64,000 bases of DNA, taken from positions 186,001 through 250,000 of the forward strand of contig NZ_JBNNGK010000003.1 in assembly GCF_050268245.1 (NCBI RefSeq). The letters are read 5' to 3'. A program made the position numbers and the translations under genes. The DNA comes from JBNNGK01 sp050268245 (GTDB lineage Bacteria; Pseudomonadota; Gammaproteobacteria; Enterobacterales; Enterobacteriaceae). The stretch's first letter is position 1; each line of letters begins with the position of its first letter. Below the pieces are notes generated by a model. The model searched no databases and had not been told where the DNA came from. It saw only the letters and a program-made list of their open reading frames with translations. Of this stretch, positions 1 through 8,042 are shown piece after piece.

Positions 1-1
1 C

Positions 2-577
2 AGAAAATATCTCCTCTATGCACTGCTTAATTTCGGCATGGTCTGCGGTATTTATGGTTTTGGTATGTGGTTGCCTTCTATTCTTACCTCAATTTCGGGT
101 GATGATATCTTCAAGGTAAGCCTGCTGGCCTTGATCCCTTACGGATTGGCAGCGTTGTTAATTTATCCCTGGAGTGTTTGGGCCAGCAAAACCAAAAAAA
201 TAGCGCTGTTTGCGGGGATCAGCATGGCCGTTGCGGCGGTGGGATTAGCCGGGGCGGTGATCTTCTTTCACTATAACCTGTTTGTTGCCGTTTCTTTTTT
301 ATGTATTGCGTCGATAGGTATTTATACCGCGGTGCCGCCGTTTTTATCAATGCCCGCCAATATTTCAGCCGGCGCGTCGGCGGCGGCGGGATTGGCGGTG
401 GTGAGTTGCATCGGCAATGTTGGCGGATTTGTCGCCCCTTATGCCGTCGGGTTGCTTAAGGATCTCAGCGGTAGCGATATTCCGGGGCTTATCTTTTTGT
501 CTTTATGTTTACTGATAACCGGGGTGATCTGCATTTTTTATTGTGCCAAACAGCGAGAAGGCATCATCAACGCCTAA
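2..577 (+). CDS. MFS transporter, C-terminal part (5' end outside window)
   Basis: The reading frame is open from base 2, upstream of the first ATG at 38, so this is the C-terminal half of a longer gene cut by the window edge. About 190 residues remain, with roughly five to six hydrophobic helices and short basic loops, as in the second half of a 12-helix major facilitator. Motifs such as the GxYGFGMWLPS stretch near the start suit the anion:cation symporter (ACS) branch. It probably imports the substrate used by the dehydrogenase and mutarotase that follow on the same strand. The exact substrate cannot be read from the sequence. Confidence 0.75.
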   Translation, partial: RKYLLYALLNFGMVCGIYGFGMWLPSILTSISGDDIFKVSLLALIPYGLAALLIYPWSVWASKTKKIALFAGISMAVAAVGLAGAVIFFHYNLFVAVSFLCIASIGIYTAVPPFLSMPANISAGASAAAGLAVVSCIGNVGGFVAPYAVGLLKDLSGSDIPGLIFLSLCLLITGVICIFYCAKQREGIINA

Positions 578-613
578 TGGCGTTACGTTAACAATCATTT
601 TAGAGGCATAAAT

Positions 614-1378
614 ATGGGCAATCTTACGGGTAAAAAAGTTTTCATTACCGGCGCAGAGCAGGGGATCGGTAAAACCACGGCGGAATATCTGATTAAAGCC
701 GGCTGCGATATTTATATCCACTATTTTAGCGGTGAAGAGGGCCCCAAAACGTTAGTGAGTCAGGCGCAGGCATTGGGGCAAAGAGCGGCGTACGGTTATG
801 CCGATCTGACGCAGGCCGCAGACGCCGAGCAGTGCGTGGCGGCGGCTGGCGAATTTTTAGGGGGGATTGATATTCTGATTAATAACGTCGGGGGAATTAT
901 CGCCCGGAAATGGTTAGGGGAGATCGACAGCCAATTCTGGCAGACGGTCATCGACGTGAATATGACCACCATGTTGAACGTGACGCAGAGTGCATTGCCG
1001 TGGTTAAAATCGGCACCGAACGGCGCCAGTATTGTTAATTTGGCCTCGCTGGCCGGCCGGTCTGGCGGCCATTCGGGATCACTCGCTTACTCGACAACCA
1101 AAGGCGCGGTGCTAACCTGGACACGCTCATTGGCGGCAGAGTTGGGGTCTTGTGGCATTAGGGTGAATGCGGTGGCGCCGGGGTTGATCCTCGGGACACG
1201 TTTTCACAACCAACACACCACCAAAGCCTCCGCTGAGGAAACCATTCATGGCATTCCATTGGGCAGGGCGGGCACTCCCGATGATGTTGCACGCGTTATC
1301 ACCTTCCTGGCGGCAGAATATGATGGTTTTGTCAGTGGGGCGACTATTGATGTGAATGGCGGCATTTACCGTATGTAA
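614..1378 (+). CDS. Short-chain dehydrogenase/reductase (SDR), 254 aa
   Basis: This is a classical SDR oxidoreductase that uses NAD(P). Visible motifs are the TGAEQGIG nucleotide-binding loop (residues 12-19), NNVGG at about 90-94, a Ser near 145, and the catalytic pair Tyr159/Lys163 in YSTTK. The length is normal for the family. It starts 37 bases after the transporter and is followed at once by an RbsD/FucU-type gene, so the three form one operon for uptake and oxidation of a small polar compound, perhaps a sugar. That substrate is an inference from the mutarotase partner. A purine-rich TTTTAGAGG lies just before the ATG. Confidence 0.8.
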   Translation: MGNLTGKKVFITGAEQGIGKTTAEYLIKAGCDIYIHYFSGEEGPKTLVSQAQALGQRAAYGYADLTQAADAEQCVAAAGEFLGGIDILINNVGGIIARKWLGEIDSQFWQTVIDVNMTTMLNVTQSALPWLKSAPNGASIVNLASLAGRSGGHSGSLAYSTTKGAVLTWTRSLAAELGSCGIRVNAVAPGLILGTRFHNQHTTKASAEETIHGIPLGRAGTPDDVARVITFLAAEYDGFVSGATIDVNGGIYRM

Positions 1379-1405
1379 TCTGCCGGCATGGCTAGGGAGT
1401 ACCGT

Positions 1406-1822
1406 ATGATAAAATCTGATATTACCCACCCGGAGCTGTTAAGCGCATTGGCGAAGTGCGGGCATAAAACGCAACTGTTAATTGCCGACAGCAATTATTC
1501 TTTTGTCACCCATGCGCCACGCAACGCGGTGCGGATTTATTTGAATTTCGCGCCAGGTATGTTGGCTGCACCCTGCATATTACAAAAGTTGTTATTGTGC
1601 ATTAATGTGGAGAGCGCGACATTAATGTGTTCTCCCGATGATTTTCACAACGGTATTGAACAGGAATATCAAAAACTGTTGCCGGAAACATGTGCAGTGC
1701 ATCATTTACCGCGTGAAGCGTTCTATGCGCAGGTGAAATCAGACAGTACGTTACTGGTTATCGCATCCGGTGAACAGCGGCGTTACGCCAATTTATTGTT
1801 GACGGTGGGAACGGTCGGTTAA
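1406..1822 (+). CDS. RbsD/FucU family sugar mutarotase-like protein
   Basis: The protein of 138 residues resembles the RbsD/FucU family, small decameric cytoplasmic enzymes that interconvert sugar anomers. His20 lies in the CGHKTQ stretch, and an acidic ADSNY motif follows at 27-31, matching the GHGD...ADANFP pattern of the family except that GHGD has become GHKT. A conserved-looking FYAQVKSDSTLLVIASGE block lies near the C-terminus. I chose ATG 1406 rather than the in-frame ATG at 1388 because TAGGGAG sits 6-7 bases before 1406. It is the last gene of the transporter-SDR operon and converges on fliR. Confidence 0.7.
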   Translation: MIKSDITHPELLSALAKCGHKTQLLIADSNYSFVTHAPRNAVRIYLNFAPGMLAAPCILQKLLLCINVESATLMCSPDDFHNGIEQEYQKLLPETCAVHHLPREAFYAQVKSDSTLLVIASGEQRRYANLLLTVGTVG

Positions 1823-1862
1823 TCTGAGCAGGCCAATCACATCCCGAACGGCATGCAATAAT

Positions 1863-1905
1863 GATGAGCGGCGGTACCGCGTTTTAGCGCGTCATACCGC
1901 TCATC
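1863..1905. other. Inverted repeat between convergent operons
   Basis: GATGAGCGG (1863-1871) pairs with CCGCTCATC (1897-1905), and GCGGTACCGC inside it is itself palindromic. The right arm overlaps the last codons of fliR. It lies between the mutarotase gene and fliR and could act as a two-way terminator, although neither side has a proper T tract. Confidence 0.35.
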
Positions 1906-2666
1906 ACATCGGCTAACCGATTAAAGACCTCGCCGAACAGATGTTCGCAGAACGGCGCCAGCATGGGCATCATCATGCCAAGCGTCAGAATGCCGACGGT
2001 CATGGTCACCGGGAAGCCGATAACAAACACCGACAGTTGCGGCGTAACGCGGTTGAGCAAGCCTAACGACAGGTTAAGCGTTAATAACAGACAAATCAGT
2101 GGCAGTGCCAACATCAATCCGTTGATAAAAATCAGCGATCCGGCCTGGGTCAAAGCTAAAAAGCCATTGCCGTTTAGCGGTTGTGTCTGGATTGGCAGGG
2201 TGTGGAAGCTGTCAGCCAACAGCGAAATCAGCCACAGATGGCCATCAAACGCCAGGAACAGTAACATCGCCAGCAAGTTCAGTAAGCGAGCCAGCACCGG
2301 CATGTTTGGCCCACCGGACGGATCAAAAAAAGTGGCGAACGACAGACCCATCTGCATACCGATCACTTCTCCAGCGGTGCGCACGGCGGCAAAGGCGAAC
2401 TGCATGGTTAACCCCAGCGCGACGCCAATCAAAATTTGCTGGATGGCCAGCCACAAACCGCTGACGGAGAAAATAGCCACCGTGTTGGCTGGCAGGGTGG
2501 GGGCGATCAGCAGAACGATTAAGCCACTGAGGCCAATATTCACCTTTTTACTGATTTGTTTTTCGCTAAATACCGGCGCGGTCGCCATCAAGGCCAAGAC
2601 GCGCAGCAACGGCCAAAAATAGTGGCTGAGCCAAACGCTGATTTGTCCGCTGTCGAAGGTGAGCAT
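1884..2666 (-). CDS. fliR: Flagellar export gate protein FliR
   Basis: FliR forms the type III flagellar export gate with FliP and FliQ in the inner membrane. The 260-residue protein has about six hydrophobic segments. It carries the family landmarks MLTFDSGQISVWL at the N-terminus and a QMGLSFATFFDPSGGPN block near the middle. A longer frame extends upstream to 2738, but it overlaps fliQ. The ATG at 2666 lies two bases past the fliQ stop and gives the usual start and length. It is the last gene of fliLMNOPQR and is translationally close to fliQ. Confidence 0.97.
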   Translation of the reverse strand: MLTFDSGQISVWLSHYFWPLLRVLALMATAPVFSEKQISKKVNIGLSGLIVLLIAPTLPANTVAIFSVSGLWLAIQQILIGVALGLTMQFAFAAVRTAGEVIGMQMGLSFATFFDPSGGPNMPVLARLLNLLAMLLFLAFDGHLWLISLLADSFHTLPIQTQPLNGNGFLALTQAGSLIFINGLMLALPLICLLLTLNLSLGLLNRVTPQLSVFVIGFPVTMTVGILTLGMMMPMLAPFCEHLFGEVFNRLADVMSGMTR

Positions 2667-2668
2667 GG

Positions 2669-2938
2669 TTAGCCAATCAGGTTGGGCAGGTTGCTGAATA
2701 ACATGCGCATGTAATCCAGCAGCAGATTGAGCATCCACGGCCCGGCGATCACGATAGTCGCGAATACCGCCAGAATTTTGGGGATGAACGACAGCGTCAT
2801 TTCGTTAATCTGCGTGGCGGCCTGCAGCAAACTGACCACCAAACCGCTGATCAAGGCGGCCAATAACAGCGGTGCGGCCAGCGCCAGCGCGACCTTCATC
2901 GCTTCGACGCCGAGCGCCATGACGGATTCAGGTGTCAT
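2669..2938 (-). CDS. fliQ: Flagellar export gate protein FliQ
   Basis: The 89-residue protein has two membrane helices and begins MTPESVMALGVEAMKV, as is typical for FliQ. It carries the conserved LLQAATQINEMTLSFIPKI region between the helices. It is part of the FliPQR core of the export channel. The stop at 2669-2671 is two bases before the fliR start. A 72-base gap separates it from fliP, which is longer than the overlaps elsewhere in this operon. Confidence 0.97.
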   Translation of the reverse strand: MTPESVMALGVEAMKVALALAAPLLLAALISGLVVSLLQAATQINEMTLSFIPKILAVFATIVIAGPWMLNLLLDYMRMLFSNLPNLIG

Positions 2939-2970
2939 CGGGTTTCCTCATTAGCCTTGCGGTTCGGGAA

Positions 2971-3001
2971 GATTGCGCCGCACGGTGCCATTAGCGCAAT
3001 C
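2971..3001 (-). other. Hairpin between fliP and fliQ
   Basis: GATTGCGC (2971-2978) and GCGCAATC (2994-3001) form a perfect 8-bp stem in the 72-base gap between fliP and fliQ. All other junctions of fliL-R overlap or nearly touch, so the stem may influence message stability or coupling here. There is no T tract, so full termination is unlikely. Confidence 0.4.
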
Positions 3002-3010
3002 CTGCTGTTT

Positions 3011-3814
3011 TTAGCTGTAAAAACTCTGCGCCAGTGAGCCGAGTAACAGTTGCCAACCATCGACCAACACGAACAGCATCAACTTGAACGGTAGCGAGAT
3101 GGTTGCCGGCGGCACCATCATCATCCCCAACGCCATCAGCACACTGGCCACCACTAAATCGATAATCAAGAACGGAATAAATACCGTAAAACCAATTTGG
3201 AACGCGGTCTTTAATTCGCTGGTGACGTAGGCGGGCAATAAAATACGCATCGGTACCGCTTCCGGCCCGGCCAGCGGTGGTTGGTTCGCTAACCGTGCAT
3301 ATAACGCCAAATCGGATTCGCGCGTTTGGCGCAGCATAAATTCGCGCAGCGGTTGCGCGCCTTTATCGATCGCCAGTTCCATACTGATTTTATCCTGGCT
3401 GAAGGGCAGATAAGCCTCTTGATACACCTTATCGAACACCGGTGACATGATGAAAAAGGTCAAAAACAGTGCCAAACCTAACATCACCTGATTCGGCGGT
3501 GCTGACGGCGTACCAAGGGCGTTGCGCAGCAGGCCGAGCACAATGATGATGCGCGTAAAGCTGGTCATCATCAGCAACATGGCGGGCAAGAAACTCAACG
3601 AAGTGAGCAATACCAGCGTTTGCACCGGTAGCGACCAGCTTTGTCCCCCTCCCGGCAACGGTTGGCTGACGAGCCCCGGCAATTGCGCCAGCGCAGCGGG
3701 GCTGATTAACAGCAATAGGGCGGCAACGGCGCTGCCGACAGCGCGGTGAATCGATCGCGCTGGGGCGGGAAAACGTACGTTCGTCGCGGAGATGGACGGT
3801 TGACTAAGGTTCAT
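3011..3814 (-). CDS. fliP: Flagellar export gate protein FliP
   Basis: FliP is the main ring subunit of the flagellar export gate. The 267-residue protein has an N-terminal stretch followed by a hydrophobic, signal-like segment ending near ALAQ (about residues 25-44), then TSFTRIIIVLGLLRNALGTPSAPPNQ, a hallmark of the family, and C-terminal helices with GMMMVPP. The start overlaps the fliO stop by four bases (ATGA), which implies coupled translation. The N-terminal extension ahead of the signal is slightly longer than in E. coli. Confidence 0.97.
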   Translation of the reverse strand: MNLSQPSISATNVRFPAPARSIHRAVGSAVAALLLLISPAALAQLPGLVSQPLPGGGQSWSLPVQTLVLLTSLSFLPAMLLMMTSFTRIIIVLGLLRNALGTPSAPPNQVMLGLALFLTFFIMSPVFDKVYQEAYLPFSQDKISMELAIDKGAQPLREFMLRQTRESDLALYARLANQPPLAGPEAVPMRILLPAYVTSELKTAFQIGFTVFIPFLIIDLVVASVLMALGMMMVPPATISLPFKLMLFVLVDGWQLLLGSLAQSFYS

Positions 3815-4215
3815 GCCGATTTTTCCGGGCGCTTCAATACTTTTTGCATCAGTTGGCGAAAATCTGCCGTGGGTGGCGTTTTGGCTGCATCGTCTTGGGC
3901 GGGCGGCGCGCTTAACGTGTGCAATGGGGTAATGTGCTGAGCGGTGACGCCAAGCACTAACCAGGTGTTGTCCACTTCAACCACCACGACGCGTTCGCGT
4001 TGGCCAACCTGACAACTGGCACGCACGTTGAGCAGCGCGTTGTTGCGGGTTTGCGGTGCGAACCCCAGCCGGCGAAACAGCCAACCGGCCAGTAAGATCA
4101 GCAGTAAAACGCTGCCTAGCGCACTGCTCACCTGGGTTAACACCGAACCGGCCGGCAGTGCCGGCGCGGAGGCGGGGGCGGTGGTATGCGTTTGTACGCT
4201 GGCGTTGTTGCTCAT
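3811..4215 (-). CDS. fliO: Flagellar protein FliO
   Basis: FliO is a small membrane protein that helps assemble the FliP ring. The 134-residue protein has one hydrophobic segment (about residues 30-50, VLLLILLAGWLFRRL) followed by a cytoplasmic domain with the VGQRERVVVVEV pattern. The start codon shares one base with the fliN stop (TGATG), and the stop overlaps fliP. The C-terminal tail is rich in Ala and Pro and is variable in this family. Confidence 0.93.
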   Translation of the reverse strand: MSNNASVQTHTTAPASAPALPAGSVLTQVSSALGSVLLLILLAGWLFRRLGFAPQTRNNALLNVRASCQVGQRERVVVVEVDNTWLVLGVTAQHITPLHTLSAPPAQDDAAKTPPTADFRQLMQKVLKRPEKSA

Positions 4216-4631
4216 CAGCGGCTCAGGCGGCGCATACGCTCAGAGGGCGTAATGATGTCAGTGATGCGCACGCCGAATTTGTCGGCGACCACCACCACTT
4301 CACCCTGTGCAATCAGGTAACCGTTAATCAAAATATCCAACGGTTCGCCAGCCAGCCCATCCAGCGCCACCACCGAGCCTTGCGACAGGCGCAGTAACTC
4401 TTTGATGGTCATCTTGGTGCGGCCCAGCTCCACCGTCAGTTTGACCGGAATATCGAGGATCAGATCGATATCCTGCAGACTGCCAATGGCATCCTGTGCT
4501 TCCAATGTCTTGAATACGCCATCGGTGCTGGCGGTTGATTTCTCTGACGATTGCTGTTCGTTAAACGCATCAGCCCACAGATCGTCTACGGATTCCTTTC
4601 CTTCGCCAGACGGTTGCTTAGGATCACTCAT
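4215..4631 (-). CDS. fliN: Flagellar motor switch protein FliN
   Basis: FliN forms the lower part of the switch C-ring with FliM and FliG. The 138-residue protein has an acidic N-terminus (DDLWADAF) and a C-terminal SpoA domain (DIPVKLTVELGRTKMTIKELLRL, then GVRITDII). I prefer ATG 4631, which has GAGGA eight bases upstream, over the in-frame GTG at 4646. This start overlaps the fliM stop by eight bases. Confidence 0.96.
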   Translation of the reverse strand: MSDPKQPSGEGKESVDDLWADAFNEQQSSEKSTASTDGVFKTLEAQDAIGSLQDIDLILDIPVKLTVELGRTKMTIKELLRLSQGSVVALDGLAGEPLDILINGYLIAQGEVVVVADKFGVRITDIITPSERMRRLSR

Positions 4632-5628
4632 TGGGCTGTTCCTCACTCAGAGCATTCAAAATAGGGTTAATTAAATGTTCAACACGCAGGGCATATTGCC
4701 CGTTCAGGGTGCCGTATTGGCTGGTCAGCACCGGTACACCGTCAACGTGCGCGATCAGGCGTTCCGGCTTATCGATGGGCAGTACATCGCCCGGTTGGAG
4801 CTTCAGCACCTTCGATAGCCGCATCGGAATATCGACAAAGTTGGCAATCAGCTCCAGCTCGGAGTGCTGTACCTGTTTCACTAAGGTTTCGCGCCATTGG
4901 CTGTCTTCCTGCCGGGAGTTTTCCAGCGGCGGGTTGGTCAGCAACTCGCGCAGCGGCTCGATCATGGCAAAAGGAATACAAATATTAAATTCGCCGGTCA
5001 GTGCGCCAATTTCAACTTGGAAAGGCGTCGTGACGACGATGTCGTTAGGTGAGGTGGTGATATTGGTGAATTTCACCTGCATCTCGGCACGCACATATTC
5101 GACATTGATCTTGTAGATGGCGCTCCAGGCATCGCCGTAGGCATCTAACGCCAGACGTAACATCCGTTTGATCACCCGTTGCTCCGTCGGGGTAAACTCA
5201 CGGCCTTCCACTTTGGTCGGGAAGCGGCCATCACCGCCGAACAGGTTATCTACCGCAATGAACACCAGACTGGGGGCGAAGACAAACAGTGCGGTGCCGC
5301 GCAGCGGATTCAGATGGACCAGGTTAAGGTTGGTGGGCACCGGCAGGTTACGGGCGAACTCATGGTACGGCTGGATCTTGATCGGGCCGACGGTGATATC
5401 CGGGCTGCGACGCAGCAGGTTGAATAATCCCATGCGGAACTGCCGGGCAAAACGCTCGTTGATAATTTCCAGCGCGTGCAGACGTTCACGCACCACGCGG
5501 CGCTGGGTGGTGGGATCGTAAGGTTTTACCTCGTTCTCATTACCCACGATGGCCGCAGGTTCATCACCTGAGCTGTCGCCGTTGAGCAAGGCGTCGATCT
5601 CTGCCTGTGAAAGAATACTGTCACCCAT
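4624..5628 (-). CDS. fliM: Flagellar motor switch protein FliM
   Basis: FliM binds phosphorylated CheY and sets the direction of rotation. The 334-residue protein begins with MGDSILSQAEIDALLNGD, the CheY-P binding peptide. It continues with the CheC-like middle domain (GRFPTKVEGREFTPTEQRVI) and ends in a SpoA-type C-terminal domain (LQPGDVLPIDKPE). The length matches the E. coli protein. It begins six bases after the fliL stop and overlaps fliN. Confidence 0.98.
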   Translation of the reverse strand: MGDSILSQAEIDALLNGDSSGDEPAAIVGNENEVKPYDPTTQRRVVRERLHALEIINERFARQFRMGLFNLLRRSPDITVGPIKIQPYHEFARNLPVPTNLNLVHLNPLRGTALFVFAPSLVFIAVDNLFGGDGRFPTKVEGREFTPTEQRVIKRMLRLALDAYGDAWSAIYKINVEYVRAEMQVKFTNITTSPNDIVVTTPFQVEIGALTGEFNICIPFAMIEPLRELLTNPPLENSRQEDSQWRETLVKQVQHSELELIANFVDIPMRLSKVLKLQPGDVLPIDKPERLIAHVDGVPVLTSQYGTLNGQYALRVEHLINPILNALSEEQPNE

Positions 5629-5634
5629 GGGTCG

Positions 5635-6120
5635 TTACCGCAGTATGAAGGCGGTGAACAGCACATCGCTGACCACCTGCTTCGGTTGGCCTTTAACCAG
5701 TGGCGGACTGAGCACGTCCTTGATCTGCGCCACCAGTTGCTGTTTTCCTGATTCGCCAGCCAACTGCGCTGCTTCCTGACGGGAGAGCAGCATCAAGAGA
5801 CGGCTACGCACTTCCGGCAAAAAGTCATTCAGTTGGCGACGTGTTGCTTCATCGGGCAAGCGCAGCGTCAGGCCGATGTACAACACACGGTCGGGGTTGT
5901 TGTCTGGCGTGACCAGATTAACGGTGAAGGTATCCAGCGGCATGAAAACCGGTGCCGCTGGCGGTTGTGGTTTGTCAGCGGCGGCGGTACTGCCGTCTTT
6001 TTGTTGTAGCAGCCACCAACTGTAACCCGCCGCGCCACAGGCAGCGACGGTCATCAACAGCAGCAAGATAACCAGTAACGGACGTTTCTTCGGAGCTGTT
6101 GGAAGAGGGTTCTGAGACAT
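5635..6120 (-). CDS. fliL: Flagellar basal body-associated protein FliL
   Basis: FliL is a single-span membrane protein around the stator units. The 161 residues show a cytoplasmic N-terminus with a KKRP stretch, a membrane helix (about residues 15-37), a low-complexity Ala/Pro linker, and the conserved periplasmic domain with FTVNLV and the C-terminal VLFTAFILR. It opens the fliLMNOPQR group. The 237-base gap upstream may hold its own promoter. Confidence 0.96.
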   Translation of the reverse strand: MSQNPLPTAPKKRPLLVILLLLMTVAACGAAGYSWWLLQQKDGSTAAADKPQPPAAPVFMPLDTFTVNLVTPDNNPDRVLYIGLTLRLPDEATRRQLNDFLPEVRSRLLMLLSRQEAAQLAGESGKQQLVAQIKDVLSPPLVKGQPKQVVSDVLFTAFILR

Positions 6121-6357
6121 TACGTAATCACATTCCTGTTATTAACACGGGGAAGCTCACCCGTGAGATAGCCGACCTATTTCATGCCGTTTTATACGGC
6201 TTACCCGCAGCCGCCTTGATTCAGCACGAATTATTTTGGCCATCGTCCCCAAATCACCAAGGGGGGATAAACGATGGGTATATTATCCCGTCTATTTCAG
6301 CCTGCAATGGTCTGAATAGACGGGAAAAAGCCGTTCAGCTTCGGCGTTAACCGCGAT
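6121..6357. other. fliK-fliL gap with three inverted repeats
   Basis: The gap between fliK and fliL holds no gene. CACGGG/CCCGTG forms a stem at 6146-6165. CATCGT/ACGATG with an inner CCCC/GGGG lies at 6241-6276. A 13-bp stem, CCCGTCTATT..AG against CTGAATAGACGGG, lies at 6287-6324. The last stem lies 34 bases past the fliK stop and could end or attenuate transcription leaving fliK. On the minus strand it is followed by ATAATATACCC and not by a real T run. Confidence 0.5.
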
Positions 6358-7578
6358 TCAGGCGAAAATATCCACACCGTCGACGGCGCGCGCCATGGCT
6401 TGTAAGCGGGGTGGGGCCAGCACGCTGTCGGCCGGTGTTTCACTCCCGCCATGCTGGTCACGATAAGATGATTGCCCTTGGCCGTTAGACGCGTGTTGCT
6501 GTGTCTGCTGCGGCATGGATTCACTGCCGACGCTGCTTTGCCCCAGATTGATGCCGCTTTCCGCCAGCGCGTGACGCAAATGTGGCATCGATGCCTCTAC
6601 TGCGGCACGTACCTGCCCCTGCGCCGAAGCAATGTGCAATTGCGCCTGGTTATCATCGAGCTTCAGGGTAATCTGCAAGGCGCCCAGCTCTTGCGGATGC
6701 AGGCGTAACTCGGCGGTTTGTTGCCCATGGCGATGGAACATCAGCACTTGCTGGCTGAGTGCCTGCTGCCATTCCGGGCTGCCCAATGAGGCATTTAGCA
6801 GCGGTGCCGGGGGCGGATTAACCACGCTGCCAGACGGCGGCGGGGCGATTACCGGGCTGGAAACCGGAGGAGCTACCCCCTGTGGTGGCGTGGGTTGGGT
6901 GAGCAAACCGGGGTCTTGAGCTCGTATTGAGTCAGCCTGAATCATCGGTTCAGCGGTGTTTGTTGATGGGGGAAGTGCCGGAGAGGTTGCGCTATTCAAC
7001 GTTTTTTCTGGCGCACGCGCGGTGGCAGCCGTGCTGCGTTCGGCTACCCGTTCAGTCTGGGTATTCAGGCTGCTCAGTAGATGACCTGCCGTGGTCAACG
7101 TGGGTTGTTCAGTGCCCGGTTGCGGTTCGGCAGGCAATACGCCCGCCTTTGGCTGCGCGGGTGACGGCATGGTCAGCGGTAACATAGCGAATAACGCTTG
7201 CAGGGTGTCGACATCCAAGGCTTCGTGTGTTTTATCCAGCGCGTCCTGGTCAGTTGGCTGCGTTGGCCTCTCGCCGTCGGCGAGGGGGGCTATCAGCGGA
7301 GCGCGTTCACCGGAAGGCAGCTGTTCTGCCGGTTCCGCCAGAGCGGCCAACAGGGCATCACGCGAATGATGGCCGGATACCGTGGCAGGCTGCGCCGCGT
7401 CATCGAGGGGCGGCAACGTCAGTTTAGCCGCGTCTTTGCCGGGGGCTAACAGGCGTGCGCCAAACAGTTGGTTAAAGGCCGAGGATAACGCCGTTTCATC
7501 CAATGCGAGATCGGCCTCCCGCAGCGTGGTGGGCGTATCATGAGGCGATGTCAGGCCCGGTAACAGGGTCAGATTCAT
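6358..7578 (-). CDS. fliK: Flagellar hook-length control protein FliK
   Basis: FliK is secreted during hook assembly and measures hook length. It then switches export specificity through its C-terminal domain. The 406-residue protein has a long Ala/Pro/Thr/Gln-rich ruler region (about 1-265). The conserved C-terminal domain follows, with WQQALSQQVLMFHRHGQQTAELRLHPQELG and LDDNQAQLHI seen in segments. The start overlaps the fliJ stop by four bases. The low-complexity centre varies greatly between species, which fits the family. Confidence 0.95.
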   Translation of the reverse strand: MNLTLLPGLTSPHDTPTTLREADLALDETALSSAFNQLFGARLLAPGKDAAKLTLPPLDDAAQPATVSGHHSRDALLAALAEPAEQLPSGERAPLIAPLADGERPTQPTDQDALDKTHEALDVDTLQALFAMLPLTMPSPAQPKAGVLPAEPQPGTEQPTLTTAGHLLSSLNTQTERVAERSTAATARAPEKTLNSATSPALPPSTNTAEPMIQADSIRAQDPGLLTQPTPPQGVAPPVSSPVIAPPPSGSVVNPPPAPLLNASLGSPEWQQALSQQVLMFHRHGQQTAELRLHPQELGALQITLKLDDNQAQLHIASAQGQVRAAVEASMPHLRHALAESGINLGQSSVGSESMPQQTQQHASNGQGQSSYRDQHGGSETPADSVLAPPRLQAMARAVDGVDIFA

Positions 7579-8021
7579 GGGTTGATATTCCTTTGTGAAC
7601 GACGTTGAGCGAACTCATCCATCAGTTTTTGATCCCGCTTGTTTTCCCGTAACTGTTCGGCATTCAGCGCGCGCGTTTGCAGCGTTTCGAAGGCATTCAG
7701 ACGTTGCTGCTTGTCTTGCCATTGGCGCATCGCCTGTTCAACCTTTTGGCTCCATTGCTGCAACTGCTGTTGGTGCTGGCTGATAGCCTGCTCCAAGGTG
7801 CCAATGAACTGCTGATAGTTTTGCCAACGGGCAGAGCCCATGCCGCTGCTTAAGGACGCATTGAGTTTCTGGCGATATTCATCCTGATAATTCAGCAACA
7901 TCGAAAGTTGTTGTTCTGCCGCCTGCTGCGCCTTGCGCACCTGCCCGAGCTGTTGCGTGGCCTGTTCTACGGCATCCTGCGCCAAATTGCGCAAGGTAAT
8001 CAGCGGTGTTGAGGGTTGCAT
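7575..8021 (-). CDS. fliJ: Flagellar export chaperone FliJ
   Basis: FliJ is a small coiled-coil protein that sits in the FliI ATPase ring and escorts chaperones. The 148 residues are almost entirely helical heptads, very rich in Gln (QQLGQVRKAQQAAEQQL, then SQHQQQLQQWSQKVEQAM), and end in a basic tail. It lies between fliI and fliK in the normal order and overlaps fliK by four bases. Confidence 0.95.
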   Translation of the reverse strand: MQPSTPLITLRNLAQDAVEQATQQLGQVRKAQQAAEQQLSMLLNYQDEYRQKLNASLSSGMGSARWQNYQQFIGTLEQAISQHQQQLQQWSQKVEQAMRQWQDKQQRLNAFETLQTRALNAEQLRENKRDQKLMDEFAQRRSQRNINP

Positions 8022-8042
8022 AGTGCTAAGGCCTCCACGACG

